Source: Blattamonas nauphoetae
Lineage: Eukaryota; Preaxostyla; Oxymonadida
Assembly: GCA_033064195.1 (NCBI GenBank)
Contig: JARBJD010000410.1
Location: 1 to 57,051 of the forward strand
Direction: 5' to 3'
Length of the DNA: 57,051 nt
Shown: piece by piece, positions 10,371 through 22,633 of the stretch
Layout of the letters: each line of letters opens with the position of its first letter
Position numbering within the stretch: position 1 is the stretch's first letter
Program-made: the position numbers and the translations under genes
The notes under the pieces: generated by a model
Told to the model about the DNA's origin: nothing
The model's database searches: none
What the model saw: only the letters and a program-made list of their open reading frames with translations

Positions 10371-11109
10371 TGAAAAGTTCGGTATATTGAAACATCTATA
10401 AGGGAAAACCAAAAAAACCCCTAAAATCCACATAAATAAAACGTCCACCAAAAAGTGAAAGAGAATCACATTAGAAACGGGTGAGGACCCGAACTTGGGT
10501 GTGCAAATTGAAACTGGGGGAGATGAAGCCCATTCTTTATTTCGAACCCATAATCTCTGCTTTTTTCAGACTAAATATGAAGATCATTATTTCCTGTCTA
10601 AAGTGCAGCATTGTTCATAATTATTGACTCATTCTGTCAAGATTGACCCGATTCAATCTTTATTCTCACAAAGTTTGTTTTTGGTTGATCACGCATGAAT
10701 CTTGCGAAAGAATGAAGAATCAATAAATTAGACGAAGTTTTAGGAGATGTGAGACAACGAGGAAAAACAAAATCAAAAAGTAAGTGATCAGAAAAGATTG
10801 TAGGTGAGAAAGAAGAGAGTGGAGGAGTTGAGGTGAAAGATCGAGTCGAAAAGCTGAGATAGAGGATGATTTGTGTTGTTGATGATCCAAAGCACTTGTA
10901 CAGTCAGCAATGCTGCCATTGTCCCCGTATCCAAACACATCAGGTCATGATCAACCTATAAAAAACAAGTGGGGGGATATCTCAAAGTATTGATCCCCAT
11001 CCATTGCCACTTGTTTAATCCTTTCTGCCAAAGAGTTTAGGTGAGAAGAGGTCTCCTCTTCTTTAAAAGAGTCATTGAGATCTACCCATTATTTTCGAGA
11101 GGAGACTTT
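10371..11109. other. Intergenic stretch without a supported gene
   Basis: The only ORF of note is a 72-codon open stretch at 10720-10938 on the minus strand with a hydrophobic end; it has no recognisable motif and I do not call it. Nothing else stands out. Confidence 0.4.
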
Positions 11110-12813
11110 ACAGTCCTTTTCAAAAAGATGTTCAACTGGTTCAAAAATGTGATCAACTGTTTCAAAAAGATGGCTGATCGACACGATACCCTCGCCCACA
11201 ATACTGATTTTCCTCTTCTGACCACTTTCCACCCCTGACTCATCTCTCGTTTTAGAATGCCTGCATGGACAGATAGTGACAAAAAAGATGGTCTGTCTTA
11301 TTTTTCGCCAAAAATGTGCACATTTTGTCGAGATTTTCAGCATTTTCGTTTTTTTCATCATTTTGCTCTCATCCTTCTTCTTTCTTTCAAATAGAACAAG
11401 ATCCTTCCTCCAATTGAGATCTTATTTGGTGAATCGCTGTTTTATCACTGATAAAGTCATGCTTTATTAAATCTCGATCTCGTCCATTCAGCCGTGGCAA
11501 TTTGGAATGTATGTCAATTGTTTGCTCTATTCACATAGGTTCCCATCCTCGATCATGCTTTGTGTGTTCTATAGTATTCCTCGTGTTCCTATCTCGACAT
11601 TGAAAACAAGTCATGTCATTCCAAGTATCCATATTTATGCTTGCTTTCACGGTTAGTCTCGTTCATTCTCTTTGATTAATCTCCTCTCTATATTTTTCTT
11701 GCAGTTTTATGACATATCAATTCAACAACTGTCACTTCACGAAAGAAGATGATCTTGTCATTTGAAAAGTCAGAAACGCAAATAAAGTTAAATCAAGATG
11801 GAAATGAGTGTCTGTGTTGGGACCAAGAAATTGGATCGACAAGAAAAAATGTTTCAAGGAGAAAAGAGATCAGAAGATATTGAATCGAAATGTTGAACCG
11901 TATCGATTTTATTTTCCCTTTTGACATAAAAAAATGAAGATGAATGATAATTTTTGTCAGAAAAAGTACAAGTTACATCAAACATCAAGTGTGCATCTAA
12001 AGATCTGGATGAGGATCTCGTGATGTGACTGTTTTGAAACAAGCAGGGAGTGTAAGAGCGATGAAAATGAGTGAAGAGAATACACGAAGAGACTGACCGT
12101 GTTGGATTGTGAAATGAAGTTCTATGAGGGATATTGGCAGTGTATTGAGAGCTTTGCGGATACAAGCATGCAAGTATTGGACAACTGATTGTTTTGCCAA
12201 AATTAGTTGAGAGATCTATATTAAATGATGAGCATAAAAGAGAAAACATGTGAAAACCAGATTAAGGACGGTGACGAGAGAGCGTCAGAACGAGAGGTCA
12301 TCTATAGATTGCGAGTTTGATGTCACATTTGAACGGATGAAAGGATACGGGGAATTGTCTACATACAGGGCGTGCAAGAGAGAAGTATGAGAAAAGAACA
12401 AACAATTGACATACATTCCAAATTGCCACGGCTGAATGGACGAGATCGAGATTTAATAAAGCATGACTTTATCAGTGATAAAACAGCGATTCACCAAATA
12501 AGATCTCAATTGGAGGAAGGATCTTGTTCTATTTGAAAGAAAGAAGAAGGATGAGAGCAAAATGATGAAAAAAACGAAAATGCTGAAAATCTCGACAAAA
12601 TGTGCACATTTTTGGCGAAAAATAAGACAGACCATCTTTTTTGTCACTATCTGTCCATGCAGGCATTCTAAAACGAGAGATGAGTCAGGGGTGGAAAGTG
12701 GTCAGAAGAGGAAAATCAGTATTGTGGGCGAGGGTATCGTGTCGATCAGCCATCTTTTTGAAACAGTTGATCACATTTTTGAACCAGTTGAACATCTTTT
12801 TGAAAAGGACTGT
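11110..12813. mobile_element. Foldback element with 415-bp inverted repeats
   Basis: The arms at 11110-11524 and 12399-12813 are inverted copies of equal length and look close to identical; a 64-codon open stretch is the same in both. The ends read ACAGTCCTTTTCAAAAAGAT and its reverse complement, closing in ACTGT. The interior of about 870 bp has no transposase-like ORF, so the element is non-autonomous. It lies 3 bp from a second element with the same ACAGT...ACTGT ends (12817-14027). The near-identity of the arms points to recent activity or to gene conversion between them. Confidence 0.87.
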
Positions 12814-12816
12814 ACT

Positions 12817-14027
12817 ACAGTTTGTGCCAAAAAGATGCCGATCTGCGCCAAAAAACATTCCCACCATTCAGACTTACGGACTCCAGACGATCTGGCAAAG
12901 TTCTTTTCTCCTTTTTTCTCACTTCCCCCAGGACTCAGTATAGACTCAAACTTGTGATAGTGTGATTGCAGGGACTTTGGACACCAGATCTCACCACTTT
13001 TCGTCTCAAGCCTTTGTCTCTCCTCCAAGGCTCACAATGCGTTGTTCTTTGCTTGTTTGACTTTCATTCATTTGTCTTCATCTCTTTTTGCAGCATTTTT
13101 GAACATTGTGGATGGACATTCCTCGTTTGTCAAGACTTGATGATCAAAGTCATCATTGTCCCTGAACTTCCTTTATTTGCTCGTCTTATCGTTTTTATCA
13201 TCTTCTCCAGTCCTTCTTTCCTAAATCATCAACTTTCCCAACATTCAATCAGCATCCTTATTCACTTCTTTTCCATCCTTTTGGTTTTCATGTTTCGGAG
13301 ATTCTCCCTTCAGGCAGAGGCGTGATAACATTCGTCTGGATTTGTTTTAACGAGAAGCTCGCCTTTTTCTGGTTAATGTTAATTTTCTTTCTCAGGATCC
13401 CGTTTCTCTGAAGCCACCATGTTGTTTTTGCTTAATTTCATGACTAAAAAGAATTGAAAGTGGAATAACGAAATGAAAAGAAGCTAATGAGAACATGACA
13501 TGCAAATTTTGATGTGGAATCGCACCTGCCTTTGGATAGAAACGTGAAAAAAAGAAAACGAAAATAAACGGGAAGAATTGGTGTATACTCCAGAATGAAT
13601 GCTTGGAAAGGTCTGCAGAAAGCAAACGATGATACGAGAAAACGAGAAAAATGATTAAAACGAGAAAACAAACGCGTTGTTTGGATGTTGAGGATTGTGA
13701 TCATCAAATCAAGATGTATGAGGAAAACCTTCCAATACAGCTCATAAACACTGTTAAAATGGAGACACATAAATGAATTATCGTCGAAAAACGAAGAAAA
13801 ACACATACTGAGTCATGGAGAGGAGAGAGAGTTTGGACGGTGAAGATTGGTGAGATCTGCAGTCCAAAGTCCCTGCAATCACACTATCACAAGTTTGAGT
13901 CTATACTGAGTCCTGGGGGAAGTGAGAAAAAAGGAGAAAAGAACTTTGCCAGATCGTCTGTAGTCCGTAAGTCTGAATGGTGGGAATGTTTTTTGGCGCA
14001 GATCGGCATCTTTTTGGCACAAACTGT
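12817..14027. mobile_element. Foldback element with 180-bp inverted repeats
   Basis: The arms are 12817-12996 and 13848-14027. The outer ends start ACAGTTTGTGCCAAAAAGAT and close in ACTGT, sharing the ACAGT and AAAAAGATG features with the element at 11110-12813; both therefore probably belong to one superfamily and use the same transposase in trans. The roughly 850-bp interior has short Phe/Ser-rich open stretches on both strands and no transposase. The first element abuts this one after only three bases (12814-12816). No clear target-site duplication is visible. Confidence 0.83.
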
Positions 14028-14496
14028 AACGATAAACTCCCATATATTTGGGCAGATGAACAAAGTGAGTGAAGGGACATCAGATAAGAAAACGAAATGA
14101 AATTGGAAATCAAAAACTTTCCTCAAATCGAGAAGAGATCAGGCTAAACTCGCGCCTTGGGAAATAAAGAGACTCCGCAGAGACAAGGTAGGTGATAATA
14201 AGAAAGAGTGATTCATTCCAAGCAGCAGAAGGGTCTGAAGCAAATGAATCAAAAATGTGTCAAATAAAAAACTGAACTAGTAGTAAAAGAAATCAGAAAC
14301 TCGCCAGAGTAAAATTATGGCGAGAGATTGATAGGGATTGTCTGAGCCGATGGTGGCTCGAACTGTGGTAGCTGTTGAGAGAGATTGTGGAACGATTTGG
14401 TGATCGATCGATGATGAAGACTGAGTCAGAAGACGAATGAAAGTGAGTCGATCGTCGCTTGATTATCGGATGGCTTGTAGATCACAAGTGTGAGAG
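14028..14496. other. Downstream flank of the giant surface-protein gene
   Basis: This stretch lies between the foldback element and the 3' end of the minus-strand surface-protein gene. No ORF or structural RNA signal is supported. It probably includes the 3' untranslated region of that gene. Confidence 0.4.
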
Positions 14497-17400
14497 TTAG
14501 CTTGAGGTTGTTGTGTGGGTTTCCATCATTCGAAGAGAGCAGCTCGAGAAAGACGATCCTCGACGACTAATCGTTGGAAGGAGAGATCCATAAACAACGA
14601 GAACAGCCGTTGGTGTGTTTGGGGTCTGTGAATGCACAATCTTTCGTTTCCGTTCAATGAAAGGAATCCCAAATCTGTCTCGAAGGAGTGGAAGGCTGGT
14701 CAAAGTCGTGTCTTCAAACCAACTTCCCGAAAGATCAATTCGGAGATAGCATTTGCCGCTCGATTGCACAATCACTCCTCCACTTTCCAACCACAATGAA
14801 TCCTTGTCGATGAACAGGCAGTCCTGAATCCAAACCGTCCGACGTTCTGTTTTTCCCTCACTCCCAATTTCGACAATCAGTCCTCCACCATTCAGTGTCA
14901 ACGAGGATGCCGAGTTCAGCGTCCCACAATCTTCGAAAACGCATTTCTGGACTTCCGTTGATAGTTGCCGTGTTTGGACAAGAATCACTCCAACTCGATC
15001 GTCGTGTTTCGTTGTCTCAATCCGTTTCGCGGAAAGGAAGGCACAGTCCCACATTTCGAAGTGTGACGATTCTGATGTTGACGAGAAGACAATCAATTCG
15101 CTGTTGGTCGTGTTAACTTTGTCGAAAATACTGTTTTTCAGTTCAAATGACAGTTCATTCGTGGTCGAACTGCCTTTCACCAAAGATCGTTCCGATCCCA
15201 TCCAAATCGACTTCATCTGAATCGAGAAGAGTGAGAGCGATCCGCCTGACCACTCCACAATTCCCAACCCAATCCCTTCTCCCTTCCACCTCTCTCTCAC
15301 CACCACCCTCTCCACCAAACACGACCCAAACCCAGAAATCACAAATTTCGGCTTCTTCTCCGCTTCCATCGACGACACTTGAGGGAGACAGAGGGCAACA
15401 TCGAACAAATGAAAACTTCCTCCTGAAATATGTACTACTCCTTCCTCCTTCGGAGCTTTGTTTATCGTCTCCTCCACAATGAGCACATTGTCATCGTCGA
15501 ACAACCCACAGATTGTCAGGTTGACCTCTCCCACGTTGATCCTTCCGCCGAAGCCCGCTTCTTTCAGAATCTTCATCGTGAGCTCGTCTCCGCTTTGTCC
15601 ATTCAGAACAATAAACCCATCAAGAACCGAGCGACATGGCGTTGATGTCGATCCACACAGTTCTGTGTCGTTGCTTCCGCCTTCTGCCACAATCACAGCT
15701 TTGTTTGTGTGGTCTTCAGTTGTGAAAGAGAGAGGGGAGTCGATCAGAACATCTCCATCTTCCACATTGACTGGGCTGATCGATGTGAGAGTGTACGTTG
15801 TACTATAATCAAGAGGACCCTTCCTTCCAATGGACACTTCACTCGACTCTCCCATCGTAGTTGTTTTGAAAGTGATGCGAAGAGTGAGAGAGTTGAGAAT
15901 TAGATCATATTCTGTGCCTGCGACGAGATTGGTGCCGGTAAGTCTGATGATGCAGGATGTCTGCTGTTTGTTAAGCTGTGAATCGATTGAGGTGAGTCTT
16001 GGAGGATGTGGAACGTGAACGGTGATTCCGTCATTCACCACAAATCCACTCGAATCATCTCCCATCTCTTGAAGTGTGTACTGCTTCCCAAATTCGAGAT
16101 GATCTGTATCTTCCAACGAACCAACCAAAAATCGAGCCGAACAGCGAGTCTCATCTTCGATCTTGATTGGGACGACTGACTTCCAAACACTACTGCCATT
16201 GGAAAGACAGATATGACCAAGGCCAGTCTTCAAACTTCTTCCATCGAGGGAGACAATCAGCTCTGTCCGTGCCAGATTCAGTTTACGATCAGAGCATGCC
16301 TCGACACGAGCTGGTTCGGGTGGAACGACGAAAATGGTCGTTTCTTTTTCGAAGTGGATTGGCTGAACCTCTTTCATGAGGCTCGTGATTTTGTATTTTG
16401 TGCCAAACTCCAGCTGAGAATTGAGTTTTTCTGGTTCGACCTCGATCGGATAGAGCTGTGCGTGATGAGTTCCGAGAACGCCATTTTCGTCTGTTTCGAG
16501 GATGATCGTTCGTTGGTGTGGTGTTGTCCCATCTGAGTGAACAGATTCGAGTATCATGCTGACTGGGGAGTTACTTTGAAGGCAAACTGATGTGAATGAA
16601 AGTGAGATTGTGGTCTTCTTCTCATCAATGAAATCATCAACATCAATTTTCAGGAGTCGAGGTGGTTCGGTGATTGTTGTGAAGATCAGTCCGTCTTCGA
16701 CGTGGACTTTCGCACTTCCTGTCAAGTCAACCACTTCGTATGTTGTGCTGTAAGCGAGATCAACAAGTGCTGGTGACGATGCGTCAAACAGAATACCAAC
16801 CATTGTTCCCTCGCTGTTCGACTTGAAAGTGGCGTTGAGTTGAATGGTGTGTGAAATCGAGCCATTCACTGAGAGTGTCACTTCGTATTCGCCACTCAAT
16901 CCAATTCCAGAGAGAAAGACAGTTGCTGTCTTCTCATCTGATGAATATTTGAGTGATTGGTCAAGTTGCATCAGTCTGGATGGTTCAGAAGGAACGGTGA
17001 AGTTCACATCCTTGTTCAGAGCCGACACTGCCCCATCCACCGAGAATGTGGTGATTCGATATTTGGTCTCGAATGAGAGGCGAGGATTGTTCTCACCAAA
17101 GATTGGAATCGAGAGTGAGTGCGTGGTCGATGAAGATCCACCAGAGAGTGTGCCAGAAAGAGGAATCTCAGAACCTGTTGGTGTTGATCCTTCCAGCTTC
17201 CGAACGGTGATGGTGAACTGCTTTCCTCCTCCCAAATTCACTCCATTCAGAACAACAATCCCCGATTTCTCTTTCACTCCTCCCAACAAACAATCTGCTG
17301 ATTCGATTCTCGTCGGAGAAGGAGGCAGATAGAAGGGTTTTGCTGAGACACCAGCGTTCAGATCAGATTTGAACAAAGAATCGATGGAGTATTCTCTGCC

Positions 17401-20400
17401 ATATTCGAGTGTGTTCGTTCGGTTGTACACTTCAACGTTGACCTGTCCTGAATCTGGGGATATAAAGTTGATGGGAAGATCGACTGTCCTTGCTGGTGTC
17501 GTTGTGGTTTTTACACGAAGTGTGAAAGTCACTAATGGCATCAACCGTGTGGTGAGTGTGACAACAACGAAATTTGGATCTGTTGAATTGAAACCGCAGG
17601 AAACCAATGTCAATGTGGGTCCATCAGGCGCTTTGAACGTCGAAGCAGACATAAGAACGTGTTCATCGTCTTTCCCGGCTTGGGCACGAATGATCGACTT
17701 GATTGTGTACTCCGTGTTGAAAGAGAGCCCACCAGTCTGCCCAATGTTGATCGATGACGAGGTTCCAGCTGATGTCGAGCTGAATGTCACACTGAACGAA
17801 TGGCCTGAGGTGAGTGTGGCGTTGAATGTCTCGCCAGACGGAAGCTTGGTGCCTTCTAGGCTGAGGACAAATGAGGACGAGGCAGTGGGAGGAGGAGTGA
17901 TCTTTGTGATGCGAGGTGGCTGAGGGACAGTTAACGTCAGACCAGAGTTCACAACAAATGAGGATGAGCCAGATCCGACTGAGGAGAGCGTGTATTGTCT
18001 TCCAGACACGACATGTGAGCCATCTTCTGCTGACCCGATCGAGAAATTGGCCAAACATTTGGTTGATGTCACGTTGAAGATCACTCCACTCGAAGAGACT
18101 TGGGAAGAGGTTCCTGCGAGTACAACTGTCTGCCCAAGCGATGTGAGTTTCACACCACCCAGCTCGACAACGAGAACAGTCTTTGGTCCGTTCAGAGAGC
18201 ACGAGACAGATGTGATGCGAGCCGGCTCGGAAGGAGTCGTGAAGGTGATAACATCCAACCGTGCGATGTCGATATGGTCACTTCCTGACGTTCTGAAAAC
18301 TCTTTCAACAGTGTGAAGTGTTCCCCATTCCAATCTTCCACTGGCGGACGATGGATAGAGAGGTGCTGTCGCAGTGAGTGTTGTCGAGCCGACAAAAGTC
18401 AGTGGGATGGTCAGACTTCCACTGACAGACGAAACCAACATCGAATATGACCCATCAACGAGGAGAGATCCGGCGATGGTGATGAGAGTGGTGTTTGCGT
18501 TGTGAAGAGTTGAAGTGGCCGACTGGACAGACGGTCTGAGAAGCACTCCAGCGAATGAGATCGTTCTGGTTGTATACGTCGTACTCGGCAGGACACCGTT
18601 TGGACCTGACGAGACAATGGCAGTGGCTGTTGTGCTTGGAGAATATCCATTTCCGAAGACAGCATACACAAGACGAGGGACATTCGATCCGATCAGGACG
18701 ATTCCGACTGTTCCGCTGATGGCTGTTGATGTTGAGGCGGTGACAGTGGCTTTATCTCCGCTGAATGAGACGCTTGCTGTCACAGCTGGGGTTGAGGCGA
18801 GTGGGGGGACTAGACTACTCAGATCTACTAAGCCAATGAAACAGAAGACATTTGGTCTCCCTGATGAAGAATCACAAGATCTGACGGTACTCGCGGTGAT
18901 GAGAGATTGTGCCATTGATTCAAAGTACATATCGTTCATTTGGGGCATGTTTGCTGAAGTACAGGCTCTAAACTGCAAATACGACAAATCAATCCGCGAC
19001 ACGGACATCATTCCCAGCGCCCCCGCATACGAAACCGAGCTACACGAATCAAACGCACAATTCGAGAGGATGGCTGGATTATTGTTGACGAGAGTGGCGG
19101 CTCCATCAAAATACGACGAGCAGGCGAGAAAGAAACAGTCTGACAATGTTGTTGGCGAGTAAGTGTTGATGAACATACTTCCAGCGTAGTTCCCCGAAGT
19201 TCCAGTGTTCTTACAATCTGTGAACGACGACGATGTGATCAGGATCGGCAAACCCGATTTCGGTTCCTTCACTCCAATCGCACCTCCATCATCCCCAGCT
19301 CCCGACACGACGCAGTTGTGGAAGAAGCATTGGTGGATCGTCAGAGTCGAGGATGAGTCGTGGAGATTGATTGCTGCGCCTGTGAAGCTCGACCCTGACG
19401 CGATCGACATGGAGTTGAATGTGCAAAGAGTGAAGGTGACAGCTGTCACGCTTGATGAGGCGAGAACAACTGTGCGACCTATCGTGGATTGGGTGATGTT
19501 TTGGTGTTTTTGGCCGATGATGGCGTTCGATGTGCGCACACACGACGAGAACGAGGTGTTGTGGCAGGCAAGACTCCCTCCCCAATTTGGAGAGAGGAAT
19601 GTTGTTCCAGAGTCGTGGTTTGTGCAGGAGGACACACTGCAGCCGATCACTGTCTGCTTAACTTCGCTTCCCATCATTCGTCCTGACTGGATTTGCGTGT
19701 TGCCGACGCTGGTAACATTCAAAAGGCGGCTTGACGACAAAATCGTGCGAATATCACTTTGGGCAGCGTAATTCGTATCGTTCGATTCAATTATTGTTTT
19801 GAAAGAGAAAAGAGGACCAGAATCGAGGATAAAGTGGGTTGTGTCAAATTTGAGTCCATGTCCCTGGATCAATAGACTGTGCCCAAATTGAGTTGACTCA
19901 GCTTCATCTTTTGGCAATTTGTTTCCAATATCATCATTTTGGAGTTGGACCACTCTCCCTACGAGCGGGAGAATGATGTCTGACCTCGTTGATCTGTGTG
20001 AACTGTTGATGATTTGAATCCTGTTATTTTGTCCTCCTATCCTTTCATTCACCATAAATGGTGAACATTCCATGTGTGACAGAATTTCACTGTTGATAAT
20101 TGCTAGATCTGATGAGGATTGGACGCAGACTGACGTTGATTCGATATCTGCGTCCAAACACCATGCAAAAAGTCGAACTGTGCTGTTCTGAAGGCCAATC
20201 AACCATCGTTTTGGAGAGGTGATGTGACTGTGGAAGATATCCGTGTCCTTATTCGAGCTTTGGTGAAGTCTGGTTTGAAATTGATCCATGTTCGAACGAT
20301 ATTTTGCTGAATTTCGTGATTTTTTGTGCTCCGTTTGGTTGAAGTTTCAGCGTGAATGCAGCATGAAAGTTTTCGGAAGTGGCTTCCAGCACATGTATGC

Positions 20401-20428
20401 ACTGAAACAGGATCAGACAGAACGCCAT
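14497..20428 (-). CDS. Giant secreted surface protein: beta-helix plus Ig/IPT-like repeats
   Basis: A start at 20428 gives a clear signal peptide (MAFCLILFQCIHVLEA, then TS). The frame then changes by one base between about 20,250 and 20,290, and the 1930-codon open frame runs to 14497. I see no short GT-AG intron there, so this is a frameshift or a sequence error. The N-terminal 450 residues have Cys/Ser/Phe-rich beta-helix-like repeats (SSSFTDC, CAFDSCSS). Next come about ten units of about 110 residues, each starting near PPRI or EPARI with a GTNL-type turn, like IPT/TIG or fibronectin folds. A second short beta-helix section follows. The C-terminus is Ser/Thr-rich and lacks a membrane segment or kinase domain, unlike its paralogue at 42930-45905. 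It is probably secreted or cut short at the 3' end. Role inferred: cell-surface or adhesion protein. Confidence 0.75.
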
Positions 20429-20583
20429 CCTCGGAGAAATTCCCTTGGTCACAAAAAAGAGTCGGGGGGTTTGATCGAACCCTTAGATTCATCGTTGAAA
20501 GAGTCAAGATACAACACCAACTCTAATCACGTTACGACCAGTTTCAGCACAATAAGGAGAGATGAAATGTGACGAAAGGATTA

Positions 20584-22574
20584 GGCATGGCTGACCGGCC
20601 AAAAGTGCCGGTCAGTGTCACCCGAGAATAATTAAAAGGGTCGGATCTCGTCAGATCAAAAAATACATTATATTCATAAGAACCAGGCAAGAATCCAGAT
20701 AGTAATGCCATGAATTGCGAACTGATGTCGTATGATAGCCTCTTTTCAGTTATTTGTGCGATACAGCTCCCTTTCTTGATCCTTGTGCATATAGGGGTCG
20801 TCATCGCGTCGTTTTTTACAAATCTGCGTTTGTAATGTGATTGGTCTGATTCTTTTCACTTTTATCTGTCTTGTTCTCAATTTTCTTCAGAACAGCTCGA
20901 GGGTGGTTCTCTCGTGATTCAATCGAAATAAGGACAAACCCATTGTGTGATCTGAAATTTTTTCGTCTCAAGAGCTTACCTTGTCATATTTTCGCCATTT
21001 TCGATTCCATCATTTCTGTCTCTCTGCCACTCTCTCATTCTCTAAAGCATTGTCTATCGAAGCTATTAAGTTTCGAACGTTCACAAGAACTATTTCACAC
21101 ACACACAGTACTAATCTGAGGGATTAATGATGAACATGCGCCTCACTCCAATACTGACACAATTCAACATGATCACAGTTTGTCAACTCTTATCTCTAAT
21201 TTACCAGAAAAACGATGTCTTTTGGTCCAGAAAGGTAAATTGAGAGTCTGTTTTCCGATTGTCTTCTTTCAAATCTGTTCTCACAGCATTCGCCACCATA
21301 TTTGCAAGGCACTCTGTTTCAGACTCCAGCGCTGATGAATTGACTGTTCAAGACATCTTATCTCCCTGTAGCACACATCCCATCGAAAAACATTCATTTA
21401 GACATTGACATCAACACACTATACCTCTCGTGTTCATCAAAACACATCATCAGCTCAGATACTTCCTGGTCCAATCCAGGCAGATGTGAGAGGAGATTGA
21501 GAACACCACTAACGACAGTATTCTCTTCGTTAGTGTGTGCATCCTCCACATCATCGCCCCTACTCAATCTCAGTCAGGTTTCTTCCGTTTTGTTTCGTCA
21601 TCTCGACATTCGAAGATCACAACCCAAACCATGAGCACCGTGAATTCATCACCGGTACTCACTGGACCTGTTCATCACATTCAAAACATGATGTGATGTC
21701 CGTCTGGAAGCGACTCGATATGATATTTCTAAGCGACATGGAGAGCACGAAAGAGTGGAAAATGCGACTGGATGATTGAAGGCGAGCGCTTGGAAGATGG
21801 GAGAGAAGACGAGTTGACAGCGAGTGAGCTGTGTTGGTGGAAGCGAAATAGATACCGGACACCTCGTCTCTCCCATCCTCATACATCACTTACACGCTAT
21901 TCCTCATCTCGTCCACATCAACCCTTCACAATCGACCACGCTGCCCTTCACACATCTCCCTCTCCTTCTGAATGTTGTACGAGCGCTGTCAACTCGTTTT
22001 TCATCTCGCACATCCGCGCCATCATCAACTTGATTCAGCGGTTAGTACAACATTGGTGGCCTTATACAAAGGTGTGGCCATCCTGATCGTGTGTATCCTC
22101 TCGTTCTTTATATTCATGCGGAGCACGAATGCTTTTCACAATTTGTATTCTTCACGAGGAACACTTTTCGTTATTTATGTTAACACACTCTCTCGTTTCT
22201 TTCAAATGATAACAGGAGATTTCCTATCGCAACTGGTGAAGTCGGTGATCATTATTGGTTGGAGCCATCAGTAAGAATGCAGATATTGGCACTTCTCTGG
22301 AGTTTGCTCATAAAACCTGTGACCATGTGGGTTTGATCAGAATCAGAAGATGAAAATGAATTTGAAATAGCTTCATGAAAATTAAAAGGATTGAATAAAA
22401 CCATATACAGATGAAAAGACACTGAATCTCGTTCAATATGCTCTCATTTCCGATCAAAACGAAAATACGTCGGAGAAATGGTAACTCTCGATTACGGGTT
22501 CCGGAATTTCTCCGGTCAGTGACCGTCAGTACTTTTCGGCGAAAACTGACCGGTCAGTGCCGGTCAGCCATGCC
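20584..22574. mobile_element. TA-flanked MITE-like element (2.0 kb)
   Basis: The 16-bp inverted ends GGCATGGCTGACCGGC and its reverse complement are flanked on both sides by TA, as expected for a TA target duplication of Tc1/mariner or pogo-type elements. Just inside each end lie further inverted GGTCAGTG motifs. The 2-kb interior contains only short open stretches without transposase motifs, so it is non-autonomous. It occupies most of the space between the surface-protein gene and the gene at 22634-24701, and its left end lies about 155 bp upstream of the surface-protein start, so it may carry part of that gene's promoter region. Confidence 0.78.
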
Positions 22575-22633
22575 TAGAAAGGATGAATGAGAGTGAATCG
22601 AGGAGTGTTCAGTCAGACGAGGACAAACAATGA

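Noticed and set aside
9963-10401. Two overlapping ORFs of about 130 codons on opposite strands
   Set aside because: Both lie inside a foldback element and mirror each other through its inverted arms; no protein motif.
11041-12957. Repeated small ORFs such as the 64-codon frame at 11276 and 12453
   Set aside because: They are the same inverted-repeat sequence read twice; composition is AT-rich and hydrophobic by codon bias, without motifs.
17663-18202. ORFs opposite the giant surface-protein gene (several of 100-200 codons on the plus strand)
   Set aside because: Antisense shadows of a long coding region with biased codon use.
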